7,421 nt of DNA from Clostridia bacterium (GCA_900768535.1 CAAGDE010000114.1:1-7421), one strand, 5' to 3'; shown: positions 1 through 6,102, numbered from the stretch's first letter. The notes: generated by a model from the letters alone, not told the origin. Numbers and translations: made by a program.

Positions 1-14
1 ACAACCGAAAGTAG

Positions 15-50
15 CCTTCCCCCGGGTGGGGAAGGTGTCGCGCCAGCGAC
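15..50. repeat. Dispersed palindromic intergenic repeat with two hairpins
   Basis: Two adjacent hairpins are visible. CCTTCCCC (15-22) pairs with GGGGAAGG (28-35) across a 5-nt loop, and GTCGC (37-41) pairs with GCGAC (46-50) across a 4-nt loop, followed by GGATGAGGG. A palindrome, then a second short palindrome, then a G/A-rich tail is the layout I recall for dispersed intergenic repeats of gut Clostridia; that assignment is from memory. No T-tract follows, so it is not a typical intrinsic terminator. Only one copy lies in this window. Confidence 0.55.
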
Positions 51-55
51 GGATG

Positions 56-126
56 AGGGCGAAATCGGCGAGCGTACTTTTTTGGAAAATAGCGAATAAG
101 GGCGAAATGGGCGAACGTACTTTTTG
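56..126. repeat. Two-copy direct repeat of about 28 bp
   Basis: The segment at 56-84 recurs at 99-126 with a period of 43 bp. Both copies have the form AGGGCGAAAT-(C/G)GGCG-(A/G)-(G/A)CGTAC followed by a T-run. They differ at two substitutions and by the length of the T-run. The copies are separated by an A-rich spacer (85-98). The purpose is unknown. They lie downstream of the minus-strand XRE gene, and the first copy abuts the palindromic repeat at 15-50, so they may belong to one composite repeat. Confidence 0.6.
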
Positions 127-143
127 AGAACGCAACAGGGCGG

Positions 144-350
144 CTACGGGTAGGGCTTGCTTTCATCGGTCAGGCTAAGCAGATAGTCGGTTGAGGTGCG
201 GTAGAATTTTGCCAGGGCGATCAGAACGCTGACCGGCAATTGGCGCTGCCCGTTTTCGTATTGGGAATACGTGTTCTGCCCGATGTGCAGATACGCCGCC
301 ACCTCGCGCTGCGTCAGATCCCGATCCTCCCGAACATCCCGGATTCGCAT
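144..350 (-). CDS. XRE-family HTH transcriptional regulator, small
   Basis: This encodes a 68-residue cytoplasmic protein that is almost entirely one Cro/C1-type helix-turn-helix domain. Residues 12-34 give the typical pattern: LTQREVAAYL, then a recognition-helix stretch with QNTYSQYENG. The C-terminal LIALAKFYRTSTDYLL is the usual helix 4-5 of the XRE fold. I start it at the ATG complementary to 348-350 because a GGAGG (complement of 356-360) sits 5 nt upstream; a longer frame to 401 begins in AT-rich promoter DNA and has no such site. It has no effector or dimerisation domain beyond the HTH, so it probably acts as a simple dimeric repressor. It is divergent from two zinc-ribbon genes. The shared intergenic region holds two palindromes that are good candidates for its operators, suggesting autorepression and control of those neighbours. 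The HTH call is firm; the targets are inferred. Confidence 0.9.
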   Translation of the reverse strand: MRIRDVREDRDLTQREVAAYLHIGQNTYSQYENGQRQLPVSVLIALAKFYRTSTDYLLSLTDESKPYP

Positions 351-384
351 GAGTGCCTCCTTTTTTGAAAAAAGATATATTTTT

Positions 385-390
385 ATTATA
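385..390 (-). promoter_or_regulatory. Possible -10 box for the XRE gene
   Basis: The complement reads TATAAT, a perfect -10, 34 nt upstream of the XRE start codon. No good -35 is found 16-18 nt away (CAATAT is the nearest), so unrepressed expression may be weaker than from the divergent promoter. The nearer palindrome (393-411) would cover the -35 side of this promoter, which fits autorepression. Confidence 0.4.
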
Positions 391-392
391 AT

Positions 393-411
393 AAATCTCA
401 CTTTGAGATAT
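393..411. promoter_or_regulatory. Putative XRE operator 1
   Basis: This is a palindrome with half-sites ATCTCA (395-400) and TGAGAT (404-409) around a 3-nt centre CTT. The outer bases extend the right half-site to TGAGATAT. It shares half-site sequence and spacing with operator 2. Its right edge touches the first base of the -35 box of the rightward promoter, and its left edge lies beside the leftward -10. Binding by the adjacent XRE protein is inferred. Confidence 0.6.
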
Positions 412-439
412 TGACAAATATCTCATTTTGTGATATAAT
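411..439 (+). promoter_or_regulatory. Sigma-A promoter of the zinc-ribbon genes
   Basis: A consensus TTGACA -35 (411-416), a 17-nt spacer and a consensus TATAAT -10 (434-439) with an extended TG (431-432) make an essentially perfect vegetative promoter. Transcription should start near 446, giving a leader of about 28 nt before the ATG at 474. Such a strong promoter would be expected to need a repressor, and two palindromes overlap it. Confidence 0.85.
418..436. promoter_or_regulatory. Putative XRE operator 2
   Basis: The half-sites ATATCTCA (418-425) and TGTGATAT (429-436) surround a 3-nt centre. One position breaks perfect symmetry. The centre lies 25 bp from that of operator 1, and the site fills the spacer between the -35 and -10 boxes and enters the -10, so occupancy would block RNA polymerase. 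A further single half-site-like ATATCTTA lies at 444-451, 26 bp beyond the left half-site here, but lacks a matching right arm. Confidence 0.6.
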
Positions 440-473
440 AAGCATATCTTAAAGATAAAGGAGTGATACATCC

Positions 474-773
474 ATGAAATTCTGTTCTCACTGCGGTGCG
501 CAGGTGGAGGATGACGCAGTGGTCTGCGTCAAGTGCGGCTGTTCGGTTGCAGGACCCAAAAGCGCTCCGAAGGCGGAAGACGGTCCCAATAAAGGGTTTT
601 CTGTTTTAAGCCTGTTTTTTCCGTTGATCGGGCTGATATTTTATTTGGCATGGAAAGATACCTACCCGTTGCGGGCTAAGGACTGCGGAAAATGGGCATT
701 GATCGGTTTTGCCATTGGTGTGGCGTTGTCATGTGTATTTAACGTCAGAGGGCTGATCGCACTGTTTCGATAA
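474..773 (+). CDS. Zinc-ribbon small membrane protein (copy 1)
   Basis: This 99-residue protein has an N-terminal zinc ribbon with two CxxC pairs, C4/C7 and C18/C21. A short Pro/Lys-rich linker (about 25-40) leads to two predicted membrane helices, roughly 42-59 and 71-90, separated by a conserved-looking loop WKDTYPLRAKDCGKWALIG. The N-terminal ribbon is probably cytoplasmic. The start is set by AAAGGAG at 457-463, 10 nt before the ATG. It is the first gene behind a strong, apparently XRE-controlled promoter and lies 39 nt before a paralogue of the same design. Proteins combining this ribbon with this membrane pair are common in Clostridia as uncharacterised zinc-ribbon domain proteins; I know of no assigned function. 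The zinc-ribbon call is firm; any role in signalling or membrane homeostasis would be a guess. Confidence 0.85.
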   Translation: MKFCSHCGAQVEDDAVVCVKCGCSVAGPKSAPKAEDGPNKGFSVLSLFFPLIGLIFYLAWKDTYPLRAKDCGKWALIGFAIGVALSCVFNVRGLIALFR

Positions 774-812
774 GTTCTCTTGACGAAAATTTATAATAAA
801 AGGAGAAAACCA

Positions 813-1139
813 ATGAAATTCTGTTCTCACTGCGGTGCCCAAATTGAGGATGACGCGGTCATCTGCGTCAAGTGCGGCAGGTCGGTTGCCGGAGGAAAGG
901 GCGTGATACCGGAAGCGGATGCGCCGAGTGCCGGCTTTTCCGTGCTCAGCTTTTTCATCCCGTTGGTCGGACTGATCCTGTATCTGGTTTGGAAGGACAC
1001 CTACCCGCTGAAAGCCAAGGGCTGCGGCAAATGGGCGCTGATCGGATTCATCGTCAATATCTGCGTATCCATCCTTTACGGCATCATTGTCGGCGTGCTG
1101 CTCGGCTCTGCAATGACGGGATTTGCATCGTCACTTTGA
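813..1139 (+). CDS. Zinc-ribbon small membrane protein (copy 2)
   Basis: This 108-residue paralogue of the preceding gene has the same C4/C7 and C18/C21 zinc ribbon, a linker, a first membrane helix (about 42-60), the WKDTYPLKAKGCGKWALIG loop and a second hydrophobic segment (about 74-99). The second segment is longer than in copy 1 and is followed by a short polar tail. The first 20 or so codon bases of the two genes are nearly identical, pointing to tandem duplication, while the C-termini have diverged. I start at the ATG at 813 because AGGAG (801-805) lies 7 nt upstream and the protein then aligns with copy 1 from residue 1; an in-frame earlier start at 780 adds an unrelated basic peptide. 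It is probably co-transcribed with copy 1, as no promoter is evident in the 39-nt gap. Confidence 0.85.
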   Translation: MKFCSHCGAQIEDDAVICVKCGRSVAGGKGVIPEADAPSAGFSVLSFFIPLVGLILYLVWKDTYPLKAKGCGKWALIGFIVNICVSILYGIIVGVLLGSAMTGFASSL

Positions 1140-1220
1140 CGGACGTTCCCGCAAAGACGGGACTTCATTGCATAGGACTTGTTTCCCGGCGCATAGAATC
1201 ATCTGAAAAGAGGTGATTGT

Positions 1221-1823
1221 ATGCGCCGGTTTTTGCGTTTTGAGATTGAGCCTGCGGCGGCGGTGATGCTGGTGTCTCTGCTTCTGACCGACCGCTCGCA
1301 CCTGGCGCTTGCCGCTCTGCTTGCCGCCGCGGTGCATGAGGCGGGGCACCTTTTCCTGGCGCGGGTGCTCCGGGTACCGGTCCGGGCGCTGCGGTTCCAT
1401 CTGCTGGGGGCAGGGCTGGTTCCGGGCGGCAGACTGCTCTGCTACGGGGAGGAATTTCTGCTCTGCGCGGCGGGACCGCTGTTCAGTCTGCTGTTTGCCG
1501 CGCTCCCGGCGCCGTTCTGGGGGCGGTCGGAGTTCGCCGTCCTGCTCTCCTGCGCGTCACTGCTGCTGGGGATGCTCAACCTGCTTCCCATCCGCGCCTT
1601 TGACGGCGGCAGGATGCTTGCCTGTGCGCTGAGTGCACGGTGGGACCCTGCGGTAGCGGACCGTGTCCTCACGGCGACCTCGCTGTTGTTCCTGCTTCTG
1701 CTGTTTGCCGCGGCGTCCTATTTTCTGCTCCGCGCGGGCGACGGACTCTCGCTGTGGTGCTTCTCCATGAGTCTGTTTTCGCGCTTTTTGCCCGCGCTGA
1801 AACGGGAGGATTTCGGAGAATAA
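1221..1823 (+). CDS. M50/S2P-family intramembrane metalloprotease, SpoIVFB-like
   Basis: This 200-residue, mostly hydrophobic protein has the site-2 protease signature: HEAGH at 39-43 (HExxH zinc motif, catalytic E40) in an early membrane helix, AAGP at 83-86, and a later helix with NLLPIRAFDGG at 120-130, in which D128 is the third zinc ligand. Family members cut substrates within the membrane; SpoIVFB releases pro-sigma-K during sporulation. Length favours a minimal core enzyme: B. subtilis SpoIVFB is larger and has a C-terminal CBS domain, which is absent here. No SpoIVFA-like gene is adjacent. The ATG at 1221 is preceded by AGAGGTGAT. A weak TTGCAT/TAGAAT pair (1168-1199) has a 20-nt spacer, so the gene may instead be read through from upstream. 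Protease family is well supported; a sporulation role is only a possibility. Product rich in Leu/Ala and very GC-rich. Confidence 0.85.
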   Translation: MRRFLRFEIEPAAAVMLVSLLLTDRSHLALAALLAAAVHEAGHLFLARVLRVPVRALRFHLLGAGLVPGGRLLCYGEEFLLCAAGPLFSLLFAALPAPFWGRSEFAVLLSCASLLLGMLNLLPIRAFDGGRMLACALSARWDPAVADRVLTATSLLFLLLLFAAASYFLLRAGDGLSLWCFSMSLFSRFLPALKREDFGE

Positions 1824-1863
1824 GCGAGGAAAACGGAGATTTTCGGTATTTTTTGTAGGATAA

Positions 1864-1899
1864 TCCCAATTCATTCCGGCTCATTCCGGCTCATTGGGA
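1864..1899. repeat. Tandem 10-bp repeat inside a short inverted repeat
   Basis: TCATTCCGGC occurs twice in tandem (1871-1890) plus a partial third copy (1891-1895). The array is framed by TCCCAAT (1864-1870) and ATTGGGA (1893-1899), which could form a 7-bp stem with a 22-nt loop. It sits about 35 bp upstream of the pot promoter. The nearest T-run (from about 1914) is too far away for a normal intrinsic terminator. A related TTCCGGCTCGTTCC recurs at 2035-2048 downstream of the promoter. Confidence 0.5.
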
Positions 1900-1933
1900 A
1901 ATATGACGAAATTTATTTTTTTTTGGAAATCCC

Positions 1934-1962
1934 TTGCAATTCGGGGAGAAATCTGCTATAAT
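1934..1962 (+). promoter_or_regulatory. Sigma-A promoter of the potABCD operon
   Basis: TTGCAA (1934-1939, 4 of 6 matches to the -35 consensus), a 17-nt spacer and a perfect TATAAT (1957-1962) with an extended TG at 1954-1955. Transcription should start near 1969, leaving a leader of about 120 nt before potA. An A/T-rich tract (about 1900-1930) lies just upstream and could act as an UP element. Confidence 0.75.
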
Positions 1963-2000
1963 AGTGCGCGTAGTATATGGTCGTGGTGTCGGTGACAGGG

Positions 2001-2028
2001 CTTTCCGCGCGTTTCAGCCCGCGGGAAG
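2001..2028 (+). promoter_or_regulatory. Hairpin in the pot leader
   Basis: CTTTCCGCG (2001-2009) can pair with CGCGGGAAG (2020-2028), nine pairs including one G-U, across a 10-nt loop. A competing pairing GGGCT (1998-2002) with AGCCC (2016-2020) would exclude it. No T-tract follows either form, so transcription termination is not indicated. Whether the leader responds to anything, for example polyamines, cannot be told from the sequence; it does not match a riboswitch that I recognise. Confidence 0.35.
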
Positions 2029-2091
2029 AGACGGTTCCGGCTCGTTCCATGGATACGAAATCTTTTTATTCAGAAGGAGTATTTATGCGGA

Positions 2092-3219
2092 ATGAACAAA
2101 GACGTGCTGATCAGGCTGAACGGTATCTCGAAGGCGTTTGACGGAGAGACCGTTCTGGACGACCTGCATCTGGAAATCCATGATAAGGAATTCATCACCT
2201 TACTGGGTCCCTCCGGATGCGGCAAAACAACCACTCTGCGCATCATCGGAGGCTTTGAAACGCCGGATGCGGGAGATGTATTTTTTGACGGAAAACGGAT
2301 CAACGATCTGCCCCCGTACCGGCGGCAGGTCAACACGGTTTTCCAGAAATACGCACTGTTTCCGCACCTGAACGTATTCGATAACATTGCGTTCGGTCTG
2401 CGGGTCCAGAAAAAGAAGGACAGCGAAATCCGAAACAGGGTCAAGGAAATGCTGGAGCTGGTCAACCTGCGCGGGTTCGAACGCCGCCGGGTGGGAACGC
2501 TTTCCGGCGGACAGCAGCAGCGGGTTGCCATTGCGCGCGCGCTGGTCAACCAGCCGAAGGTCCTGCTCCTGGACGAGCCCTTAGCCGCGCTCGACCTCAA
2601 ACTGCGCAAGGATATGCAGAACGAGCTGAAGAACATTCAGCAAAAGACCGGAATCACCTTCGTGTTCGTGACCCATGACCAGGAGGAGGCGCTCTCGATG
2701 TCCGACACGGTCGTTGTCATGGCAAACGGGCGCATCCAGCAGATCGGTACGCCGATCGATATCTACAACGAGCCGGTCAACGCCTTTGTCGCCGACTTCA
2801 TCGGGGAATCCAATATCCTCGACGGTACCATGCCCGCCGACCGCCGCGCGCGCTTTGCGGGACAGGTCTTTGACTGCCTGGACGCCGGCTTCGGAAAGGA
2901 CGAACCGGTGGACGTGGTCATCCGCCCCGAGGACGTGGACGTGGTTGCCCCCGAAAAGGGTCAGCTCCGGGGCTTGGTCACCGGCGTAACCTTCAAGGGC
3001 GTGCATTATGAGATCATTGTCGATGTCTGCGGCTTCAAGTGGATGATCCAGTCCACCGACTATGTCTCCGAAGGGCAGACCATCGGGCTTTCCATCGACC
3101 CCGATGCGATCCATATCATGAAAAAGTCCGAATTCTCCGGAATGTTCGGAGACTATTCCTCCTTCAGCGACGAGTTGGACAAGCTGTCGGATGTCACGGA
3201 GGAAGCCGAAGAAGAATGA
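2092..3219 (+). CDS. potA: Spermidine/putrescine ABC transporter ATP-binding protein
   Basis: This 375-residue protein, close to the 378 of E. coli PotA, hydrolyses ATP on the cytoplasmic face to drive polyamine import through PotB and PotC. The ABC domain is complete: Walker A GPSGCGKTT (39-47), Q-loop Q85, signature LSGGQ (137-141), Walker B VLLLDE (157-162, E162 catalytic) and switch H195 in VTHDQEEA. A TOBE-type regulatory region follows from about residue 240 and ends in a strongly acidic tail. The ATG at 2092 is 12 nt from AGAAGGAG (2072-2079), a rather long spacing; another ATG at 2085 has the ideal 5-nt spacing but opens only an 18-codon frame that overlaps this start. The stop codon overlaps the potB start. 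The operon with potBCD makes the substrate class convincing, though this ATPase type alone could also serve sugar or iron importers. Confidence 0.95.
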   Translation: MNKDVLIRLNGISKAFDGETVLDDLHLEIHDKEFITLLGPSGCGKTTTLRIIGGFETPDAGDVFFDGKRINDLPPYRRQVNTVFQKYALFPHLNVFDNIAFGLRVQKKKDSEIRNRVKEMLELVNLRGFERRRVGTLSGGQQQRVAIARALVNQPKVLLLDEPLAALDLKLRKDMQNELKNIQQKTGITFVFVTHDQEEALSMSDTVVVMANGRIQQIGTPIDIYNEPVNAFVADFIGESNILDGTMPADRRARFAGQVFDCLDAGFGKDEPVDVVIRPEDVDVVAPEKGQLRGLVTGVTFKGVHYEIIVDVCGFKWMIQSTDYVSEGQTIGLSIDPDAIHIMKKSEFSGMFGDYSSFSDELDKLSDVTEEAEEE

Positions 3220-4037
3220 AAAAACGCAGTGTGTTTGAACGGATTGCGGCAATTCCGCCCGTCTCCTGGTCGGTGCTGTTCATTCTTGCACCGCTCGGCT
3301 TTGTGCTGTATTTCGCGCTGACCGACCGGAACGGCGCGTTTACCCTGGAAAACCTCCGGGCGCTTTCCTCCTATTCCGGAACCTTCTTCATGTCGGTCGG
3401 CTTCTCGCTGATCGCCACCACGGTCTGCCTGCTTGTGGGCTATCCTCTGGCGTATGCGATGTCCAAAACGCAGGAGCGCACGCGCGGCGTCCTGATGGTG
3501 CTTCTGATGCTCCCCATGTGGATCAGCCTGCTCATCCGCACCTATTCGCTGATGGCTCTTCTGGACAACGGCGGCATCGTCTCCGGCTTTTTGGTGAAGC
3601 TCGGCTTTGAAAAGCTGACCTTCATCGGCACCGAGGGCGCGGTGATCCTGGGCATGATCTACGATTTCCTGCCTTATATGGTTCTGCCGATCTACACCTC
3701 CATCATCAAGCTCGACCGGCGGTATGTCGAAGCCGCGGCGGACCTCGGCTGTAACAGCGTGAAGACCATGTTCCGCGTGATTCTGCCCCTGACCGTCCCC
3801 GGCATCGTTTCGGGCGTGACCATGGTGTTCGTGCCGTCCATCAGCACCTTTTACATCTCGCAAAAGCTCGGCGGCGGCTCCTTTGACCTCATCGGAGACA
3901 CCATCGAGCGCCAGTTCCAGAACGCCGTGACCTACCACACCGGCGCCGCAATCTCGCTGGTCATGATGATCCTCATCCTCATCTCGCTTGCCGTGATGAA
4001 CCGATTCACCGACAGTCAGGAGGATATTGTGGTATGA
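3216..4037 (+). CDS. potB: Spermidine/putrescine ABC transporter permease PotB
   Basis: This 273-residue integral membrane protein has about six helices, in the usual PotB size range. Helix 1 is near 17-35; the binding-protein-dependent permease core follows. The EAA loop that docks on the ATPase is clear: EAAADLGCNSVKTMFRVILP at 172-191. It forms half of the heterodimeric channel with PotC. The start ATG overlaps the potA stop as ATGA (3216-3219) and is served by GGAGG at 3198-3202, so translation is probably coupled to potA. An upstream extension in the same frame runs through potA coding sequence and is not used. It ends in another ATGA overlap with potC. Confidence 0.95.
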   Translation: MKKRSVFERIAAIPPVSWSVLFILAPLGFVLYFALTDRNGAFTLENLRALSSYSGTFFMSVGFSLIATTVCLLVGYPLAYAMSKTQERTRGVLMVLLMLPMWISLLIRTYSLMALLDNGGIVSGFLVKLGFEKLTFIGTEGAVILGMIYDFLPYMVLPIYTSIIKLDRRYVEAAADLGCNSVKTMFRVILPLTVPGIVSGVTMVFVPSISTFYISQKLGGGSFDLIGDTIERQFQNAVTYHTGAAISLVMMILILISLAVMNRFTDSQEDIVV

Positions 4038-4852
4038 AATTTTTATCCAAATTTTATATTGCGCTGATCTTCCTGATCCTGTATGCGCCGATTTTGGTGG
4101 TCATTCTCTTTTCCTTCAACCGCTCGGGAAGCCTGAGCCAATTCTCCGGCTTTTCCTTCTACTGGTACCGCGAGCTGTTCCGCGACGGAGAGGCGCTGAA
4201 GGCACTGAAGAATTCGCTCATCCTCGCGGTCCTCTCCTCCCTGCTTGCAACCGTCCTCGGCACGCTGTGCGCGTTTGCCATTGACCGTTCCAAGCGGAAA
4301 TGGTTCGCACGCTCGGTGGAAACGGTGACGAATATCCCCATGATGAACCCCGATATCGTGACCGGTGTTTCGATGATGCTTCTGTTCGTCGGCGTGGCGG
4401 GACTGCTCAAAACCGCCAGCCTGCTCGGCTTCTGGACCATGCTGATTGCGCACACGACCTTCAACCTGCCCTATGTGACGCTCTCTGTCCTGCCCAAGCT
4501 CCGGCAGATGGACAACAGCCTCTCCGAGGCGGCGCTCGACCTGGGATGCACGCCCGCGCAGACCTTCTTCCGCGTGGAGCTGCCCTCGATCCTGCCCGGC
4601 GTGCTGTCGGGACTGATGATGAGCTTTACGCTCTCCCTGGACGACTTCGTCATCAGCCATTTCGTCAGCTCGGCGGATTTCCGGACACTTCCGCTCTACA
4701 TCTACAACCAGACCGCGCACGAGGTCAAATTCAGTATGTACGCGCTCTGCACGCTGATTATTCTGGTCATTCTTGCCCTGCTGATCGCGGTCAACTTCGC
4801 CGGCTCGGTCGGGCAGCGGCGGCAGAGAAGAAAGGTAGGTGCAAGAGGATGA
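4034..4852 (+). CDS. potC: Spermidine/putrescine ABC transporter permease PotC
   Basis: This 272-residue second permease subunit has an N-terminal helix (about 8-28, with the APILVVILFSFN motif typical of PotC), about six membrane segments in total, and an EAA loop EAALDLGCTPAQTFFRVELP at 165-184. The family motif FTLSLDDFVISHF is also present in the later part. It ends in a basic tail (QRRQRRK), consistent with a cytoplasmic C-terminus. The start overlaps the potB stop (ATGA, 4034-4037) and has AGGAGG at 4018-4023, 10 nt upstream. It pairs with PotB to form the translocation path. Confidence 0.95.
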   Translation: MKFLSKFYIALIFLILYAPILVVILFSFNRSGSLSQFSGFSFYWYRELFRDGEALKALKNSLILAVLSSLLATVLGTLCAFAIDRSKRKWFARSVETVTNIPMMNPDIVTGVSMMLLFVGVAGLLKTASLLGFWTMLIAHTTFNLPYVTLSVLPKLRQMDNSLSEAALDLGCTPAQTFFRVELPSILPGVLSGLMMSFTLSLDDFVISHFVSSADFRTLPLYIYNQTAHEVKFSMYALCTLIILVILALLIAVNFAGSVGQRRQRRKVGARG

Positions 4853-6102
4853 AACAAATGCGGAAACGGCTGGTCTGCCTGCTTGCGGCGGCAGTGCTGC
4901 TGCTTTTGCCGATGGCTTCCTGCGCCGGGAAAACGGGCGGAGACGACGGCAAAGCGGTGACGCTCTACGTTTACAACTGGGGTGAATACATTTCCGACGG
5001 CTCCGAAGGGTGCCTTGACGTCAACGCGGAATTCGAGACCTACTGCCGCGAGGTGCTGGGCAAAAACGTGAAGGTCAACTACTCCACCTACTCCAGCAAC
5101 GAGGATATGTACGCAAAAATCAGCAGCGGTGCGGCGGTCTACGATGTCATCATTCCCTCCGACTATATGATCCAGCGGATGATTGCCGAGGGGTTGCTGA
5201 TGCCGCTCGACCTTTCGAAAATCCCGAACTACGAATACATCTTCGACAGCTTCAAGGGCGACAACGTTTACTACGAGCCGCACGACGGCAACACCTATTC
5301 CATCCCCTACACCTACGGTATGGTCGGCGTGATCTACAATACCGCAATCGTTCCGGAGGACTGCCCCTCCATCGGCAGCTGGAAGCTGATGTGGGACGAG
5401 AGCTTCCGCGGCGACATCCTGCAGTACAACAACAGCCGCGATGCGTTCGGAACCGCGCTCTATTTCCTCGGCTATGACGTGAACGAGGCGACCGAAGCGC
5501 AGTGGCGCGAGGCACTCGACCTGCTCAAACAGCAAAAGGATCTGGTGCAGGGCTACGTCATGGACGAAATCTTCAACAAGATGAAGAGCGGCTCCGCGGC
5601 GGTGGCGTCCTACTACGCCGGCGACTTCCTTTCCATGTACGAGGACAACGATGACCTTGCGTTCTATTACCCGAAGGAGGGCACCAACGTCTATGTGGAT
5701 GCCATGTGCGTCCCCGCCAATTCCACGCATTCCGAGCTTGCCATGGAGTACATCAACTTCATGTGCAGCGAGGAGATCGCCGTGGCAAACGCGGAATACC
5801 ACTACTATGCCTCCCCCAACCGCCTGGTCACCGAAAACGAGGGGTACCGCGAATGCATGGCGGAAATCCATGAGGATGCCATGAAAATCCTCTATGACGA
5901 TGTCGATACCGTCAAGTCTACGCCGTACCTCAACCTCCCCCCCGAACGCCTGACCCTCATCAATGACCTCTGGGAAGATCTCAAGGTGGAAAGCTCCATC
6001 GGCAAAGGTATCTACATCGCCTGCGCCGTCATCCTCGCCGCCCTCGCCGCCCTCGCGGTCTGCACCGTCCTGCGCCGGCGGAGGTGGGGGAAGTTGTATT
6101 GA
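4849..6102 (+). CDS. potD: Polyamine-binding lipoprotein PotD with C-terminal membrane helix
   Basis: This 417-residue extracellular binding protein delivers spermidine and/or putrescine to PotBC. A basic N-terminus, hydrophobic stretch (8-21) and lipobox-like PMASC place the lipidated cysteine at C25. The fold matches PotD: YNWGEYI (42-48), YDVIIPSDYM (98-107), YSIPYTYG (150-157), VYVDAMCVPAN (281-291). By remembered alignment to E. coli PotD, W44, E46 and D284 keep ligand residues (W34, E36, D257), whereas N195, D198, Y255 and Y282 replace D168, E171, W229 and W255. Oddly, the protein continues past the usual end into a helix (about 388-408) followed by RRRR, giving a second anchor; E. coli PotD has 348 residues. 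The start ATG overlaps the potC stop (ATGA, 4849-4852); an ATG at 4858, 9 nt from AGAGG, is an alternative. Family is certain, exact ligand preference is not. Confidence 0.93.
   Translation: MKQMRKRLVCLLAAAVLLLLPMASCAGKTGGDDGKAVTLYVYNWGEYISDGSEGCLDVNAEFETYCREVLGKNVKVNYSTYSSNEDMYAKISSGAAVYDVIIPSDYMIQRMIAEGLLMPLDLSKIPNYEYIFDSFKGDNVYYEPHDGNTYSIPYTYGMVGVIYNTAIVPEDCPSIGSWKLMWDESFRGDILQYNNSRDAFGTALYFLGYDVNEATEAQWREALDLLKQQKDLVQGYVMDEIFNKMKSGSAAVASYYAGDFLSMYEDNDDLAFYYPKEGTNVYVDAMCVPANSTHSELAMEYINFMCSEEIAVANAEYHYYASPNRLVTENEGYRECMAEIHEDAMKILYDDVDTVKSTPYLNLPPERLTLINDLWEDLKVESSIGKGIYIACAVILAALAALAVCTVLRRRRWGKLY

Noticed and set aside
1147..1163. TCCCG/CGGGA hairpin after the second zinc-ribbon gene
   Set aside because: Five-pair stem with no T-tract; likely chance.
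1829..1856. Terminator after the M50 protease gene
   Set aside because: GAAAA/TTTTC followed by a T-run (1849-1854) is only a weak 5-bp A/T stem; too poor to call.
1871..1895. CRISPR-like short repeats
   Set aside because: Adjacent 10-bp copies without spacers and no cas genes; a simple tandem repeat.
4300..4848. In-frame N-terminal extension of potD
   Set aside because: It lies inside potC in another frame; the signal peptide and lipobox start only at 4849, with an ATGA overlap like the other operon junctions.
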